Shown: positions 51,719 to 59,785, numbered from the stretch's first letter. The stretch: 64,000 nt of DNA from Vulcanimicrobiota bacterium (GCA_017307785.1 JAFKGI010000008.1:168132-232131), one strand, 5' to 3'. Program-made: numbers and translations. Notes: generated by a model not told the origin, from the letters alone.

Positions 51719-53191
51719 ATGACGCCTTGTCTCGATGAGTATTTAGCGGCGGCCGCTTCCCAGCCGGTGGTCCCTTGCTGGTGTGAATTGCCCGCCGATC
51801 TGGAGACGCCGCTTTCGGTGTTTCTCAAGCTGCGCAAAGAGGGCCCGGCCTACCTGCTGGAGAGCGTCGAGCGCGGCGAAGTGGTCGGCCGCTACTCTAT
51901 TTTGGGTACCTCACCGACGTTTCTGCTGCGCTGTCACGAAGGCCAGGTGGAAACCGCCGATGGAGTTCAGCCTCGCGGTGACCGCGATGCTCTGGAGTGG
52001 TTGCGAACGCTGATGGCTCCGATGCGCGAAGTGAAAGCCCAGGGGTTGCCGAGTTTCTGGGGCGGTGCCGTCGGCTACTTGAGCTATGACGCCATTCGTC
52101 AGTGGCAACCGTTGGGCGGCGGCCCGGTTGACGATCTGGGACTACCGGAGGCCCAATTTCTGCTCTCGCGCGAAGGCGTGGTCTTCGATCATGCTCGTCA
52201 GCGCATGTTCTTGTATGTGGCCACCTATCCGGAACGTGGCGCTCAGGACGAGTACCGGCTGGCTCAGGAGCGTCTTGCCGAGATGCGGCGCCGGCTTGCG
52301 CTGCCTCTGCAGCCGCCCGCCGCGCCTCCCAAAATGGCCGGTCAGGAGAGCTTCAACCGGACCCGTGAGGACTTCGAGGCGGCGGTGGTAAGAGCCCAGG
52401 AGGCCATCGCGCAGGGCGAGGTCTTCCAGATGGTGCTCTCGCAGCGTTTGCACCGAACCACTTCCTGTGACGCGGTTTCTCTTTATCGTGCCCTGCGGTT
52501 GTGCAATCCGAGCCCTTACATGGTCTTGTTGGACTTCGGAGACTACCAGTTGATCGGAGCCTCTCCCGAGATGTTGGTGCGCCTGGAGGGCCAGCGCTGC
52601 ACCACCCGTCCCATCGCCGGCACTCGTCCGCGCGGGGCCGACGAGAAAGCCGACGAGGCGCTGGAAGTCGAACTGCTGGACGACCCCAAGGAACGAGCGG
52701 AGCACGTGATGCTGGTCGATTTGGGTCGAAACGACCTGGGTCGCGTCTCACGCTACGGCACGGTGGAAGTGCCCCAGTTTATGCAGGTCGAGCGCTTTTC
52801 GCACGTGATGCACATTGTCTCACGAGTGGAAAGTGAACTGAGCGAGGGCAAAGACGGCTACGACTTGATTCGCTCGGCTTTCCCGGCGGGTACCGTGAGT
52901 GGAGCTCCCAAACTGAGGGCTATGCAGTTGCTCGACGAGATGGAGCCGACCCGGCGCGGCGTCTACGCGGGAGCGGTGGGGGTCTTCAGTTTCTCTGGAG
53001 ACGTCAACACCTGCATCACCATTCGCACCATGCTCAAGCGTGGTAACGACCTGTATTTACAGGCGGGCGCGGGGATTGTGGCGGACTCGGATCCGGCCAA
53101 AGAGTATGACGAAACTCTGGCCAAGCTGGCCGGTCTGCGCAGTGCCGTCGAAATGGCCGAAGGCGGCTGGTTACACGGAGGTTACCAATGA
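51719..53191 (+). CDS. trpE: Anthranilate synthase component I TrpE
   Basis: A 490-residue chorismate-binding enzyme. ATG 51719 follows GGAGG. The N-terminal domain contains LESVERGEVVGRYSILGT, where the S-like feedback motif for tryptophan is expected (LES). The catalytic domain has GEVFQMVLSQRL, LIGASPEMLVRLEG, TRPIAGTRPRG, HVMLVDLGRNDLGRVS, VMHIVSRVESELS and FPAGTVSGAPKLRAMQ. It makes anthranilate from chorismate with ammonia delivered by TrpG. It overlaps trpG by four bases. Confidence 0.95.
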   Translation: MTPCLDEYLAAAASQPVVPCWCELPADLETPLSVFLKLRKEGPAYLLESVERGEVVGRYSILGTSPTFLLRCHEGQVETADGVQPRGDRDALEWLRTLMAPMREVKAQGLPSFWGGAVGYLSYDAIRQWQPLGGGPVDDLGLPEAQFLLSREGVVFDHARQRMFLYVATYPERGAQDEYRLAQERLAEMRRRLALPLQPPAAPPKMAGQESFNRTREDFEAAVVRAQEAIAQGEVFQMVLSQRLHRTTSCDAVSLYRALRLCNPSPYMVLLDFGDYQLIGASPEMLVRLEGQRCTTRPIAGTRPRGADEKADEALEVELLDDPKERAEHVMLVDLGRNDLGRVSRYGTVEVPQFMQVERFSHVMHIVSRVESELSEGKDGYDLIRSAFPAGTVSGAPKLRAMQLLDEMEPTRRGVYAGAVGVFSFSGDVNTCITIRTMLKRGNDLYLQAGAGIVADSDPAKEYDETLAKLAGLRSAVEMAEGGWLHGGYQ

Positions 53192-53751
53192 TTCTGGTTC
53201 TGGATAACTACGATTCTTTCACATACAACCTGGTGCAGTTGCTGGGGCAGCTGGAGGCCGGTGAGATCCAGGTGCGGCGCAACGATGAGTTGTCGCTGCA
53301 AGAAGTTCGCGCTCTGGGGGCCGACCGGATTGTCGTTTCTCCCGGGCCGGGGCGCCCTGAAGGTGCCGGGGTCTCCATCGGCCTCTTTGGCGAAACCGTA
53401 CCCGTGCTGGGAGTTTGTCTGGGGCATCAGGCTCTGGGAGTGGCCTATGGGGCCGAAGTGGTCCAGGCCGAGCGTCGTCTGCACGGCAAGGTCAGTAAGA
53501 TCTATCATGATCAGTCCCAGCTCTTTCAAGGAATCTCGAATCCCTTTCAGGCGACGCGCTACCATTCGCTGATCGTGCGGGAGGACAGTCTGCCTTCCGA
53601 CCTGGTGGTTACGGCCTGGACCTCGGACGGTGAGATCATGGGCTTGCAGCATCGAGAGCGCCCGCATTTCGGGGTGCAGTTTCACCCCGAGTCGATTTTG
53701 ACTCCCGAAGGAAGCAGGCTGCTGCGTAATTTCTTGGACGTACGGGCTTGA
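53188..53751 (+). CDS. trpG: Anthranilate synthase component II TrpG
   Basis: A 187-residue class I glutamine amidotransferase. Motifs are LVLDNYDSFTYNLVQLLG, VVSPGPGRPEGAGVS, LGVCLGHQALGVAYGAEV with the nucleophile Cys, ATRYHSLIV and FGVQFHPESILTPEG with the catalytic His and Glu. It supplies ammonia to TrpE and may also serve PabB. No trpD, trpC, trpF or trpBA follows; a tRNA-Asp gene comes next, whose promoter -35 overlaps the trpG stop. Confidence 0.94.
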   Translation: MILVLDNYDSFTYNLVQLLGQLEAGEIQVRRNDELSLQEVRALGADRIVVSPGPGRPEGAGVSIGLFGETVPVLGVCLGHQALGVAYGAEVVQAERRLHGKVSKIYHDQSQLFQGISNPFQATRYHSLIVREDSLPSDLVVTAWTSDGEIMGLQHRERPHFGVQFHPESILTPEGSRLLRNFLDVRA

Positions 53752-53776
53752 CGGATGGCGTCAGGCCTGATATCTT
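53748..53776 (+). promoter_or_regulatory. Promoter of the plus-strand tRNA-Asp gene
   Basis: TTGACG (53748-53753) and TATCTT (53771-53776) are 17 bases apart, and the tRNA begins 12 bases after the -10 box. The -35 box overlaps the trpG stop codon. Confidence 0.75.
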
Positions 53777-53788
53777 GCAAGCTCACGC

Positions 53789-53865
53789 GGGGGCGTGGCC
53801 TAGAGGCTTAAGGCGCCGGCCTGTCACGCCGGAGATCGCGGGTTCGAATCCCGTCGCTCCCGCCA
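53789..53865 (+). tRNA. tRNA-Asp (GTC), copy 1
   Basis: A 77-base cloverleaf with encoded CCA. The acceptor stem is GGGGGCG/CGCTCCC, the anticodon stem GCCGG/CCGGA-type closes the loop CTGTCAC (anticodon GTC), and the T loop is TTCGAAT. It has its own promoter and terminator. The sequence is identical to the minus-strand copy at 59236-59312. Confidence 0.97.
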
Positions 53866-53870
53866 AAAAA

Positions 53871-53897
53871 GATCCTGATTGCTCAGGGTCTTTTTTT
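53871..53897 (+). terminator. Terminator after tRNA-Asp copy 1
   Basis: GATCCTGA (53871-53878) pairs with TCAGGGTC (53883-53890), with one G-T pair, around TTGC. Seven T residues follow. Confidence 0.85.
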
Positions 53898-53913
53898 CTT
53901 TTAGGATGATTTT

Positions 53914-54783
53914 ATGTGGTTGCTCTGGCTGTTGTTGACTTGCGTCGTGTGGGCGCAGCCCACCCTGCGGGTCGCAGGAGACTGGGTCGAAATTCGCTGC
54001 TCTGACAAGTTCCAGGTGTGGCGCTCCACCTCTCCCCAAGACGGCCCGACCAGTCACTGGAGGGTGGCGGGAAGCTCTTATCGCGACGCGGCCCTGGCTC
54101 ACGGGATTCCCTACTATTATGAAGTTGCGTCGGGCGGTCAGCGCTGGCGTCTTGGCCCCGTCCGGTTGCCTTGGAAGCCCCTGCCGCCTTCTCGCCGGCC
54201 CCGCTTGCTGGTGGACAAGTCGCGCTACCTTCTGTCGGTTCTGGAGGGGCAGAAGGTCCTGAAGAGCTATGCGGTCGCGATGGGCTCGCGTCCTATGACG
54301 CGCAAACTACAGGTCGACCGGGCTTCGACTCCCGAGGGGCGGTATCGCATCCTGAATTTGCAGCCCCAGGCGACCTATCACAGGGCTCTGGATGTCGACT
54401 ATCCCAACGAGACGGACATCGCCCGTCATCAGTTGCTGGCTCCCCAGGCGGATATTGGAGGCGAGATTCAGATTCACGGGATGGGCATCGAGCGCAACTG
54501 GACCTGGGGCTGTATCGCGCTGCGCAACCTGGATGTCGACGAGTTGTTTCGGCACCAGGAAATCGTGGTGGGCACCGAGCTCTGGATTTACGGTGGGGAA
54601 GTCAGCCTGACTGACCTGGAGTCCGATGCTCGAGCCGGAGCCGTGGACCGCCTGGCGCTGGGCCGGCGTCAGCAAAGCCTGGGACTGCCGGTTACTTGCC
54701 TCGCTGCCACTCCGGCTTATGTTCGTAAACGCAGCGGAAGTAGTCAGCCAACTGCAGAAAAGCGGCGGCCGCTTCGTCGATAA
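53914..54783 (+). CDS. Secreted L,D-transpeptidase (YkuD domain)
   Basis: A 289-residue protein with a signal peptide MWLLWLLLTCVVWAQP. Residues about 22-85 resemble a fibronectin-type or similar beta domain. The YkuD catalytic domain begins RLLVDKSRYLLSVLEGQKVL and has IQIHGMGIERNWTWGCIALRN with the nucleophile Cys and the upstream His. L,D-transpeptidases form 3-3 crosslinks or anchor proteins to peptidoglycan in the periplasm. The last 30 residues are coded over the end of convergent nagB (92-base overlap) and may be a late addition caused by loss of an earlier stop. Confidence 0.87.
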   Translation: MWLLWLLLTCVVWAQPTLRVAGDWVEIRCSDKFQVWRSTSPQDGPTSHWRVAGSSYRDAALAHGIPYYYEVASGGQRWRLGPVRLPWKPLPPSRRPRLLVDKSRYLLSVLEGQKVLKSYAVAMGSRPMTRKLQVDRASTPEGRYRILNLQPQATYHRALDVDYPNETDIARHQLLAPQADIGGEIQIHGMGIERNWTWGCIALRNLDVDELFRHQEIVVGTELWIYGGEVSLTDLESDARAGAVDRLALGRRQQSLGLPVTCLAATPAYVRKRSGSSQPTAEKRRPLRR

Positions 54784-55465
54784 TGACGGTGGTGCTGCGA
54801 TGCTGCTGCAGCGCCGAAGCGGGGCACATGGCGGTGATCGGTCCTTCGACCATGGCCTGCACGGCCGGCGCCTTCTTGGCCCCGTTGGCCAGCAGAACGC
54901 AGCGTCGCGCCGCCAGGATGTTGCCGATGCCCAGGGTGAGCACGTGCATGGGCATGGTCTCGCCCGGAGGAAAATCGCGCTGATTGGTGCGACGGGTCAT
55001 AGGGGTGAGAGTCTTGATGCGCATGCCGGCACTCAGAGAAGAGGAAGGTTCGTTGAAGCCGATGTGGCCGTCCTCGCCCAGCCCGAGCAGTTGCAGGTCG
55101 ATGCCGCCCGCCTGCTCGATGGCCTGCTCGTAGTCCAGGCAGTGTCGTTCCACGTCTTGCGCCAGTCCGTCCGGCACGTAGGTGTTTTCCGGTTGAATAT
55201 TGACCCGGTCGAAGAGATGCTGGCGCATATAGGTGTGATAGCTGCACGGATGATTGGCGCCCAGGCCATAGTATTCGTCCAGATTGAAGCTTTTGACGGC
55301 GCTGAAGTCCAGTTCTTGCGCGGCCAGATACTTGTAGACACCGTGCATGGTGGCTCCGGTGGCCAGTCCCAACACGGAGTCCCGTTTTTTACGGATTTGC
55401 TCGGTCAGCAGCTTGCCGCCCAGTTCCTCGACTTCTTGAGGGGTGTTGAGGATGATGACTTCCAT
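54692..55465 (-). CDS. nagB: Glucosamine-6-phosphate deaminase NagB
   Basis: A 257-residue enzyme that converts glucosamine 6-phosphate to fructose 6-phosphate and ammonia. Motifs are LGLATGATMHGVYKYLA, SFNLDEYYGLGANHPCSYHT, QLLGLGEDGHIGFNEPSSS, TLGIGNILAARRCVLLANG and the end QLADYFRCVYEHKPEWQ. It shares one base with the PIG-L deacetylase gene upstream, so the two form one operon for amino-sugar breakdown. Confidence 0.95.
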   Translation of the reverse strand: MEVIILNTPQEVEELGGKLLTEQIRKKRDSVLGLATGATMHGVYKYLAAQELDFSAVKSFNLDEYYGLGANHPCSYHTYMRQHLFDRVNIQPENTYVPDGLAQDVERHCLDYEQAIEQAGGIDLQLLGLGEDGHIGFNEPSSSLSAGMRIKTLTPMTRRTNQRDFPPGETMPMHVLTLGIGNILAARRCVLLANGAKKAPAVQAMVEGPITAMCPASALQQHRSTTVIIDEAAAAFLQLADYFRCVYEHKPEWQRGK

Positions 55466-56325
55466 CAGGCTTTGCCTCCCGAGGTCAGGCGAGTTTTGAC
55501 GTCCTGGAGGAAGTTCTCGACCAGGCTGGCCGCGTAGTCCTCCGGTTTCAGTTGCGGATCCTTGAGAAGGGGCATCAAGTCCATGGCATACTCCAGAGCG
55601 CTCGAGTCGTCGGAGTGGAAGGGGTCGGAGTAGGTGGCGTTGGCACGTTTGCGGCCGGCGGTGGCCTGGTCGTAGCGCTTCCCTCCGGTAATCTGCGAAT
55701 CATAGACGCCCATCAAAGCGGCCGTCATGTTCTGGTGCTCGCTGACGTCGAAGTGCAGGCGGTCGGCCGGATTCATCCAGTCCAGGCTGCGCCAGGCTTC
55801 GCCGCCATAAAACTCCTCCGGCGTGTAGGACAGGCGGCGCAGGGCTTCCACGACCGCCAGCACAACCACGATGTGGTGGGGGTGGCGATCGCACAGGTTG
55901 TGGGTGAAAATCACCCGGGGTTGGGTGCGCCGCACGATCTCCATCAGGTCGGCGATCAGAGGTTCGCTGTCTTGCCCGCCCATGACCGGTCCCGTCTCTT
56001 CGAACATCAGCGATAAGGTGGCCGCATACTCGCCGCTGACGGCCGCGTGCTGCTGCTCTCGCAGACGCACCTGCACCATCTCGTCATCGCTGTGGCGGGC
56101 ATACAACCCGGAGCGCGGACTGGAACGCCCATCGCTGGTGATGACCCCGGTGAGATGATTTTCTTCCTGATGCAGGCACTGCAGAATGGGATGCCAGCCC
56201 ATAAACTCGAGGTCGTCTGGATGGGCCCCGATACCCAGGTGGGTGGTGCGCTGCAAGGCTGCCTCCGGCTCGGCGCCGTCGGGGACAAAGAAGCAGCCTT
56301 TGGGATGCTGAAACGGAAAGCTCAT
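55465..56325 (-). CDS. PIG-L family deacetylase
   Basis: A 286-residue zinc deacetylase. The ATG at 56325 follows GGAGGAAG; a longer start is rejected because it overlaps the divergent GFA gene. GIGAHPDDLEF provides the first zinc ligands (H, D) and the general base, and THNLCDRHPHHIV the third ligand. Members remove acetyl groups from GlcNAc or its conjugates (bacillithiol, mycothiol, chitobiose and related). Direct linkage to nagB suggests it acts on an N-acetyl amino sugar or its phosphate whose product is then deaminated. Which one is not clear. Confidence 0.87.
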   Translation of the reverse strand: MSFPFQHPKGCFFVPDGAEPEAALQRTTHLGIGAHPDDLEFMGWHPILQCLHQEENHLTGVITSDGRSSPRSGLYARHSDDEMVQVRLREQQHAAVSGEYAATLSLMFEETGPVMGGQDSEPLIADLMEIVRRTQPRVIFTHNLCDRHPHHIVVVLAVVEALRRLSYTPEEFYGGEAWRSLDWMNPADRLHFDVSEHQNMTAALMGVYDSQITGGKRYDQATAGRKRANATYSDPFHSDDSSALEYAMDLMPLLKDPQLKPEDYAASLVENFLQDVKTRLTSGGKA

Positions 56326-56381
56326 TCGGATGGCTTCCTCCCCAGAGGGGGCATTCCCTCGAGTCCCGAACCGCGGCCCCC

Positions 56382-56774
56382 ATGATTGCAACCTGCGCTT
56401 GCGGCCAGCTGAAGGCCGACTGCTCCGGGCAACCCGTCCGGGCTTCCATTTGTCATTGCCTGGAGTGTCAGAAGCGCACCGGCAGTGTTTTCGGCACTCA
56501 GTCGCGCTGGCCGCGGGAACAGGTTCGCCTGGAGGGGCAGGCCAAGGTTTTTCGGCGCACCGGCGATACCGGGAAGACCGTTACCTTCTACTTCTGTCCC
56601 GACTGCGGCTCGACGGTGTACTGGGAGGTCCCCGGGTTGGAGGGCTTTTGGGCCATTGCCGTCGGCGCTTTTGGCGATCCCGACTTCACGCCCCCGACCG
56701 TGGCCGTCTATGAAGATCGGCGTCACCCCTGGACGGTGGATCCAAATTCGGTGATTTTGGACCACTGGAGTTAA
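56382..56774 (+). CDS. GFA family (Gfa-like/CENP-V) zinc protein
   Basis: A 130-residue protein with the GFA cysteine set: CACGQLK, ICHCLECQKRTGSVFGT and FCPDCGSTVYWE. The fold binds zinc with these cysteines. Gfa enzymes condense glutathione with formaldehyde, but most bacterial members have no proven substrate, so a glutathione role is not asserted. It is divergent from the PIG-L gene and followed by a structured region and terminator. Confidence 0.88.
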   Translation: MIATCACGQLKADCSGQPVRASICHCLECQKRTGSVFGTQSRWPREQVRLEGQAKVFRRTGDTGKTVTFYFCPDCGSTVYWEVPGLEGFWAIAVGAFGDPDFTPPTVAVYEDRRHPWTVDPNSVILDHWS

Positions 56775-56830
56775 CAACTTTGGGATTTGGTAGAGATTTG
56801 GTAGTACGGGAGCCTGTAAGCTCTGCTCAG

Positions 56831-56913
56831 CTCCTACGGAAAGTGGATCTCTCAGAGTAGGAGTTGTTGACGGCCTGGCCGGCAACAGCTCCAGCCCCCC
56901 AGCAATGGGGGGC
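56831..56913 (+). ncRNA. Stacked hairpins ahead of the membrane spermidine-synthase-like gene
   Basis: Three hairpins follow in a row: CTCCTAC (56831-56837) with GTAGGAG (56857-56863), GAGTTGTTG (56861-56869) with CAACAGCTC (56883-56891), and the GC terminator at 56894-56913. The first two share GAG, so they could exclude one another. It lies between the GFA gene and the gene at 56975. This could be a short RNA or a leader with an attenuator; no known riboswitch class is recognised. Confidence 0.4.
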
Positions 56914-56923
56914 ATTTTTTTTT
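56894..56923 (+). terminator. Rho-independent terminator
   Basis: GCCCCCCA (56894-56901) pairs with TGGGGGGC (56906-56913) around GCAA, followed by A and nine T residues. It ends the GFA transcript or the short structured RNA before it, 52 bases upstream of the next gene. Confidence 0.93.
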
Positions 56924-56974
56924 CTTCTGGCGGGCGGCAGGTTTCAAAACTGTATCAAGAAATCTTAATGTTGG

Positions 56975-59104
56975 ATGAAACGTTTATCGGTACCCGCCTC
57001 TGTTCTGGTGGTCGCTCTGTCACTATCCGGAATTTCTAGTCTTGTGAACCAGGTCATCTGGCAGAGGGCGCTCCGTCTGTACCTGGCCGGGAGCGAAAGT
57101 CTGAGCGGAATGGTCGTGATCCTCGTTTTTCTGTTGGGCTTGTCGCTGGGAGCGGCGATTGGCTCCCGATTTGTCTCCAACAATCGACGGGTGCTGCTTT
57201 CTCTGGTCACGATCGAGATCGTCCTGGCGCTCTTGAACCTGGGGATATTTGCATTGTTGCGGTCAGACCTGTCGGCATCTGTACAATGGCTACAGTCCGT
57301 TTCGCACTCACTGGGGGTTTCGCTGAGATGGGCCTATACTTTGGTGGCGGGGCTGCTGTTGTTGCCGGCCTGCACGTTGATGGGTATGACGACTCCTCTT
57401 GCGGCGGAGTCCATGCAGCGGCTCTACACGGGAGAGTCGCCAACCATCTGGTTGTCGCGAGTATTCAGTTTCAACACCCTGGGTGCTTGCGCTGGTGCGA
57501 CTTTCGCCGGTGGTTATTGCCTGCCCGTTTGGGGCCAGTCGGCAACGCTGCTCCTGGCTTCTTGTTGTAATATCCTGGCTGGTCTACTGGTTTTGACTCA
57601 GGTGGGGAAGGAGCGAGTTCCGGCCGTGCCCCAGAATTCAACTCCGAGATCGGGTTCGCATAAAGGGGCAGTGGGGGAGCTCGCGTTCATCTTCGGTCTG
57701 GTGTCTCTCAGCTACGAAATGTGGCTGTTACGCGCATTGAGTCTGGCCTGGCTGCCTTTGCCCTCGACCTTCTCTGTCTGTCTTGGGCTCTTTTTGTTTT
57801 GTTGGAATCTAGGAGTTGCTTGTTCGGAGTTTCTGCCAAGGGCGGGGTTGCTGACGAGACTACCAATGATTCTTCTGCTCTATGCTGCCGTGACGGGTCT
57901 GGAGCCGGTTGTCCTGACTCTCGATCGTCAGGGTAGCCTTCCTCTTGTGCTCCGCATTCTGTATTTCTTGCCCTGTCTGTTTTCGGGTCTTCTTTACGGT
58001 AGTCTGGTTGCTGGCTGCGCCGCCCAGAGTTGGGGCAGGGATACCGGGGCTTTCGTTGCCTGGAATACTCTGGGCTCCGCACTCGGAGTTCTATTCGGGC
58101 ACTTGCTAGGATATCGGGTTTCGCCGTTAGTCTTTGCTTTGGTGCTCATGTCGATCCTGTTGTTTGCTGCTCTGCGCTTCTTCGCGCGGCTGGCGCCTGC
58201 TCGGCGCCTCCCGGTGCTCTCACTTCTGGGGTTCGGTTTCATCGCCTATGTGAGCAGTCTTTTCACTCTCGGCTCGAACTTTGCCAGTCGCACATTCTAT
58301 TCCAGTGACGGCATCTTGGAGATCCGCCGGGAACAGGTTTTCCTGGATGGTTTGTGGCACTCCGCACTCGCCCATTCGCAAGGGAATAACAGCGATTGGG
58401 CCATGGCGGCAGTGCCAGCGTTAGCTCATAAAAGTCCAGAGAGCATCCGCCATAGCCTGGTGGTTGGCTTTGCGATGGGTCATACGGCAAACGCACTCCT
58501 TCGCTTGCCGAACCTGCAAAAGCTGGATTGCTACGAGATTCATCGTGGCTTTCAGCAAATCTTCGAGGCCTATCCGGACTCGGTTCGTCCAATCCTGAGC
58601 GATCCCAGGCTTCGGCTCTACTGGCAGGATGGTCGCAGTGGCCTGAGTTTGAACGATACAAAGTATGATTTGATAACCTCTGCTCCCCTGTACCTCAAGC
58701 AAAGTGGCAGTTCTTTGCTTTTGAGCGAGAACTACTTCAAGCTTCTTCTTAAGCGTCTAAAGCCCGGTGGAGTCGTAGCCTGTTATGCTCGGTCCGATTC
58801 CTATCTGCAGGGAGTTTTGGTGCGGCAGACTTTTGCCAAGGTCTTTCCGTATCACTTCAGCGTCGCCGGGGGTTATCTGCTGCTCGGCTCCAATGAGCCT
58901 TTCGACCTTCGAGGGGAAGCGATGGCGCGGAAGATGGAGTTTCCCGGGTTGCTTCAGGAGGCGCACGAGCATTTCGGCTCTGCAGGACTTCTCCAGATCG
59001 TAGACAGACAAATTGCTTGGAGTGGAGTAACCGCGGTCATCAGTGATGATCGTCCGCTCGTTGAGTATCCCCACTGGATTTCGAAGTTCGTGACCGACCC
59101 CTAG
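56975..59104 (+). CDS. Membrane protein with C-terminal spermidine-synthase-like domain
   Basis: A 709-residue protein. Residues about 1-215 and 230-420 contain roughly 12 membrane helices arranged like the duplicated SpeE-type membrane family (SLSGISSLVNQVIWQRAL; LLLPACTLMGMTTPLAAESM; LSYEMWLLRALSLAWLPLP). Residues about 440-709 resemble a spermidine-synthase/methyltransferase Rossmann domain (SLVVGFAMGHTANALLRLPN; YDLITSAPLYLKQSG; ENYFKLLLKRLKPGGVVACY), though the catalytic Asp pair is not clear. Its codon use is less GC-rich than its neighbours and it ends beside a tRNA cluster, which suggests transfer. Substrate unknown; proteins of this type are often linked to surface glycan or lipid modification. 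Confidence 0.78.
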   Translation: MKRLSVPASVLVVALSLSGISSLVNQVIWQRALRLYLAGSESLSGMVVILVFLLGLSLGAAIGSRFVSNNRRVLLSLVTIEIVLALLNLGIFALLRSDLSASVQWLQSVSHSLGVSLRWAYTLVAGLLLLPACTLMGMTTPLAAESMQRLYTGESPTIWLSRVFSFNTLGACAGATFAGGYCLPVWGQSATLLLASCCNILAGLLVLTQVGKERVPAVPQNSTPRSGSHKGAVGELAFIFGLVSLSYEMWLLRALSLAWLPLPSTFSVCLGLFLFCWNLGVACSEFLPRAGLLTRLPMILLLYAAVTGLEPVVLTLDRQGSLPLVLRILYFLPCLFSGLLYGSLVAGCAAQSWGRDTGAFVAWNTLGSALGVLFGHLLGYRVSPLVFALVLMSILLFAALRFFARLAPARRLPVLSLLGFGFIAYVSSLFTLGSNFASRTFYSSDGILEIRREQVFLDGLWHSALAHSQGNNSDWAMAAVPALAHKSPESIRHSLVVGFAMGHTANALLRLPNLQKLDCYEIHRGFQQIFEAYPDSVRPILSDPRLRLYWQDGRSGLSLNDTKYDLITSAPLYLKQSGSSLLLSENYFKLLLKRLKPGGVVACYARSDSYLQGVLVRQTFAKVFPYHFSVAGGYLLLGSNEPFDLRGEAMARKMEFPGLLQEAHEHFGSAGLLQIVDRQIAWSGVTAVISDDRPLVEYPHWISKFVTDP

Positions 59105-59117
59105 AGGGCTCCAGGGC

Positions 59118-59152
59118 AAAAAAAAGAGGACCCTTTGAAACAAAGGGTCCTC
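59118..59152 (-). terminator. Terminator of the tRNA-Val-Asp-Phe operon
   Basis: On the minus strand GAGGACCCTTTG (59152-59141) pairs perfectly with CAAAGGGTCCTC (59137-59126) around a three-base loop and runs into eight T residues (59125-59118). It follows tRNA-Phe. Confidence 0.93.
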
Positions 59153-59153
59153 G

Positions 59154-59229
59154 TGGTGCCGTGGGCCGGAATCGAACCGGCGACAATACGATTTTCAGTC
59201 GCATGCTCTACCAACTGAGCTACCGCGGC
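59154..59229 (-). tRNA. tRNA-Phe (GAA)
   Basis: A 76-base tRNA with encoded CCA. The D arm is GCTCAGTTGGTAGAGC, the anticodon stem TGCGA/TCGTA closes the loop CTGAAAA (anticodon GAA) and the T loop is TTCGATT. The acceptor stem GCCGCGG/CCACGGC has one mismatch, C5 opposite A68. It is last in the minus-strand tRNA operon. Confidence 0.95.
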
Positions 59230-59235
59230 TAACGG

Positions 59236-59312
59236 TGGCGGGAGCGACGGGATTCGAACCCGCGATCTCCGGCGTGACAGGCCGGCGCCTTAAGCCTCTA
59301 GGCCACGCCCCC
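59236..59312 (-). tRNA. tRNA-Asp (GTC), copy 2
   Basis: A 77-base tRNA identical over its whole length to the plus-strand copy at 53789-53865, but on the opposite strand and in a three-tRNA operon. The acceptor GGGGGCG/CGCTCCC, the anticodon loop CTGTCAC and encoded CCA are the same. Confidence 0.97.
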
Positions 59313-59318
59313 GCGGCG

Positions 59319-59393
59319 TGGTGGGCGGAATAGGATTTGAACCTACAACCCCCTGCATGTGACGCAGGTGCTCTGCCGTTGAGCTATCCGCCC
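59319..59393 (-). tRNA. tRNA-Val (CAC)
   Basis: A 75-base tRNA with acceptor GGGCGGA/TCCGCCC fully paired and encoded CCA. The anticodon stem CCTGC/GCAGG closes the loop GTCACAT, anticodon CAC. Position 32 is G, where a pyrimidine is usual. It is first in the Val-Asp-Phe operon. Confidence 0.93.
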
Positions 59394-59402
59394 GGCTCGG
59401 GA

Positions 59403-59431
59403 ATAATAGCTTGGAGGGCATGCGTTGTCAA
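59403..59431 (-). promoter_or_regulatory. Promoter of the tRNA-Val-Asp-Phe operon
   Basis: On the minus strand TTGACA (59431-59426) and TATTAT (59408-59403) are 17 bases apart; the tRNA-Val 5' end lies 9 bases beyond the -10 box. Confidence 0.88.
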
Positions 59432-59455
59432 CGCTTTTCCCCAAGTTCGACCAGT

Positions 59456-59785
59456 TTACTTGGCAGCCTTGGCGCTGAGCAGCTCAACCTGCTTGGTGAG
59501 CACTTCGACCTGCTTCTGCATCTGCTCGATGGTCTGCTGGCTGGCCACTTTGTAAGCATCGAAGTTCGCTTTGACGCTGGCCTGAACCATGTCCTGGAGA
59601 AGCTTCTGGTTTTCCTTGGCCTGCTCGGCAATCTTCTCGGCCATCTTGACGGCCTGGTCGCGGCTCACTTTGTTCTGCTCCATCCAGGTCTGCATGAACT
59701 TCTCGCCCTGCTCCTGGAACCAGAACACCGAGGTGAAAGCCTTGGTGGAGTTTTCAATCATCTGCTGCATCATCTGGTCGGTCAT
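59456..59785 (-). CDS. Phasin-like coiled-coil protein
   Basis: A 109-residue helical protein. The ATG at 59785 has AAGGAAA upstream. It starts MTDQMMQQMIENSTKAFTSV, and FQEQGEKFMQTWMEQNKVSR leads into a long coiled coil (QKQVEVLTKQVELLSAKAAK). This layout resembles phasin-family proteins or small PHA-associated subunits that coat polyhydroxyalkanoate granules, but no PHA genes are nearby, so the name is tentative. It is transcribed towards the tRNA operon. Confidence 0.65.
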   Translation of the reverse strand: MTDQMMQQMIENSTKAFTSVFWFQEQGEKFMQTWMEQNKVSRDQAVKMAEKIAEQAKENQKLLQDMVQASVKANFDAYKVASQQTIEQMQKQVEVLTKQVELLSAKAAK

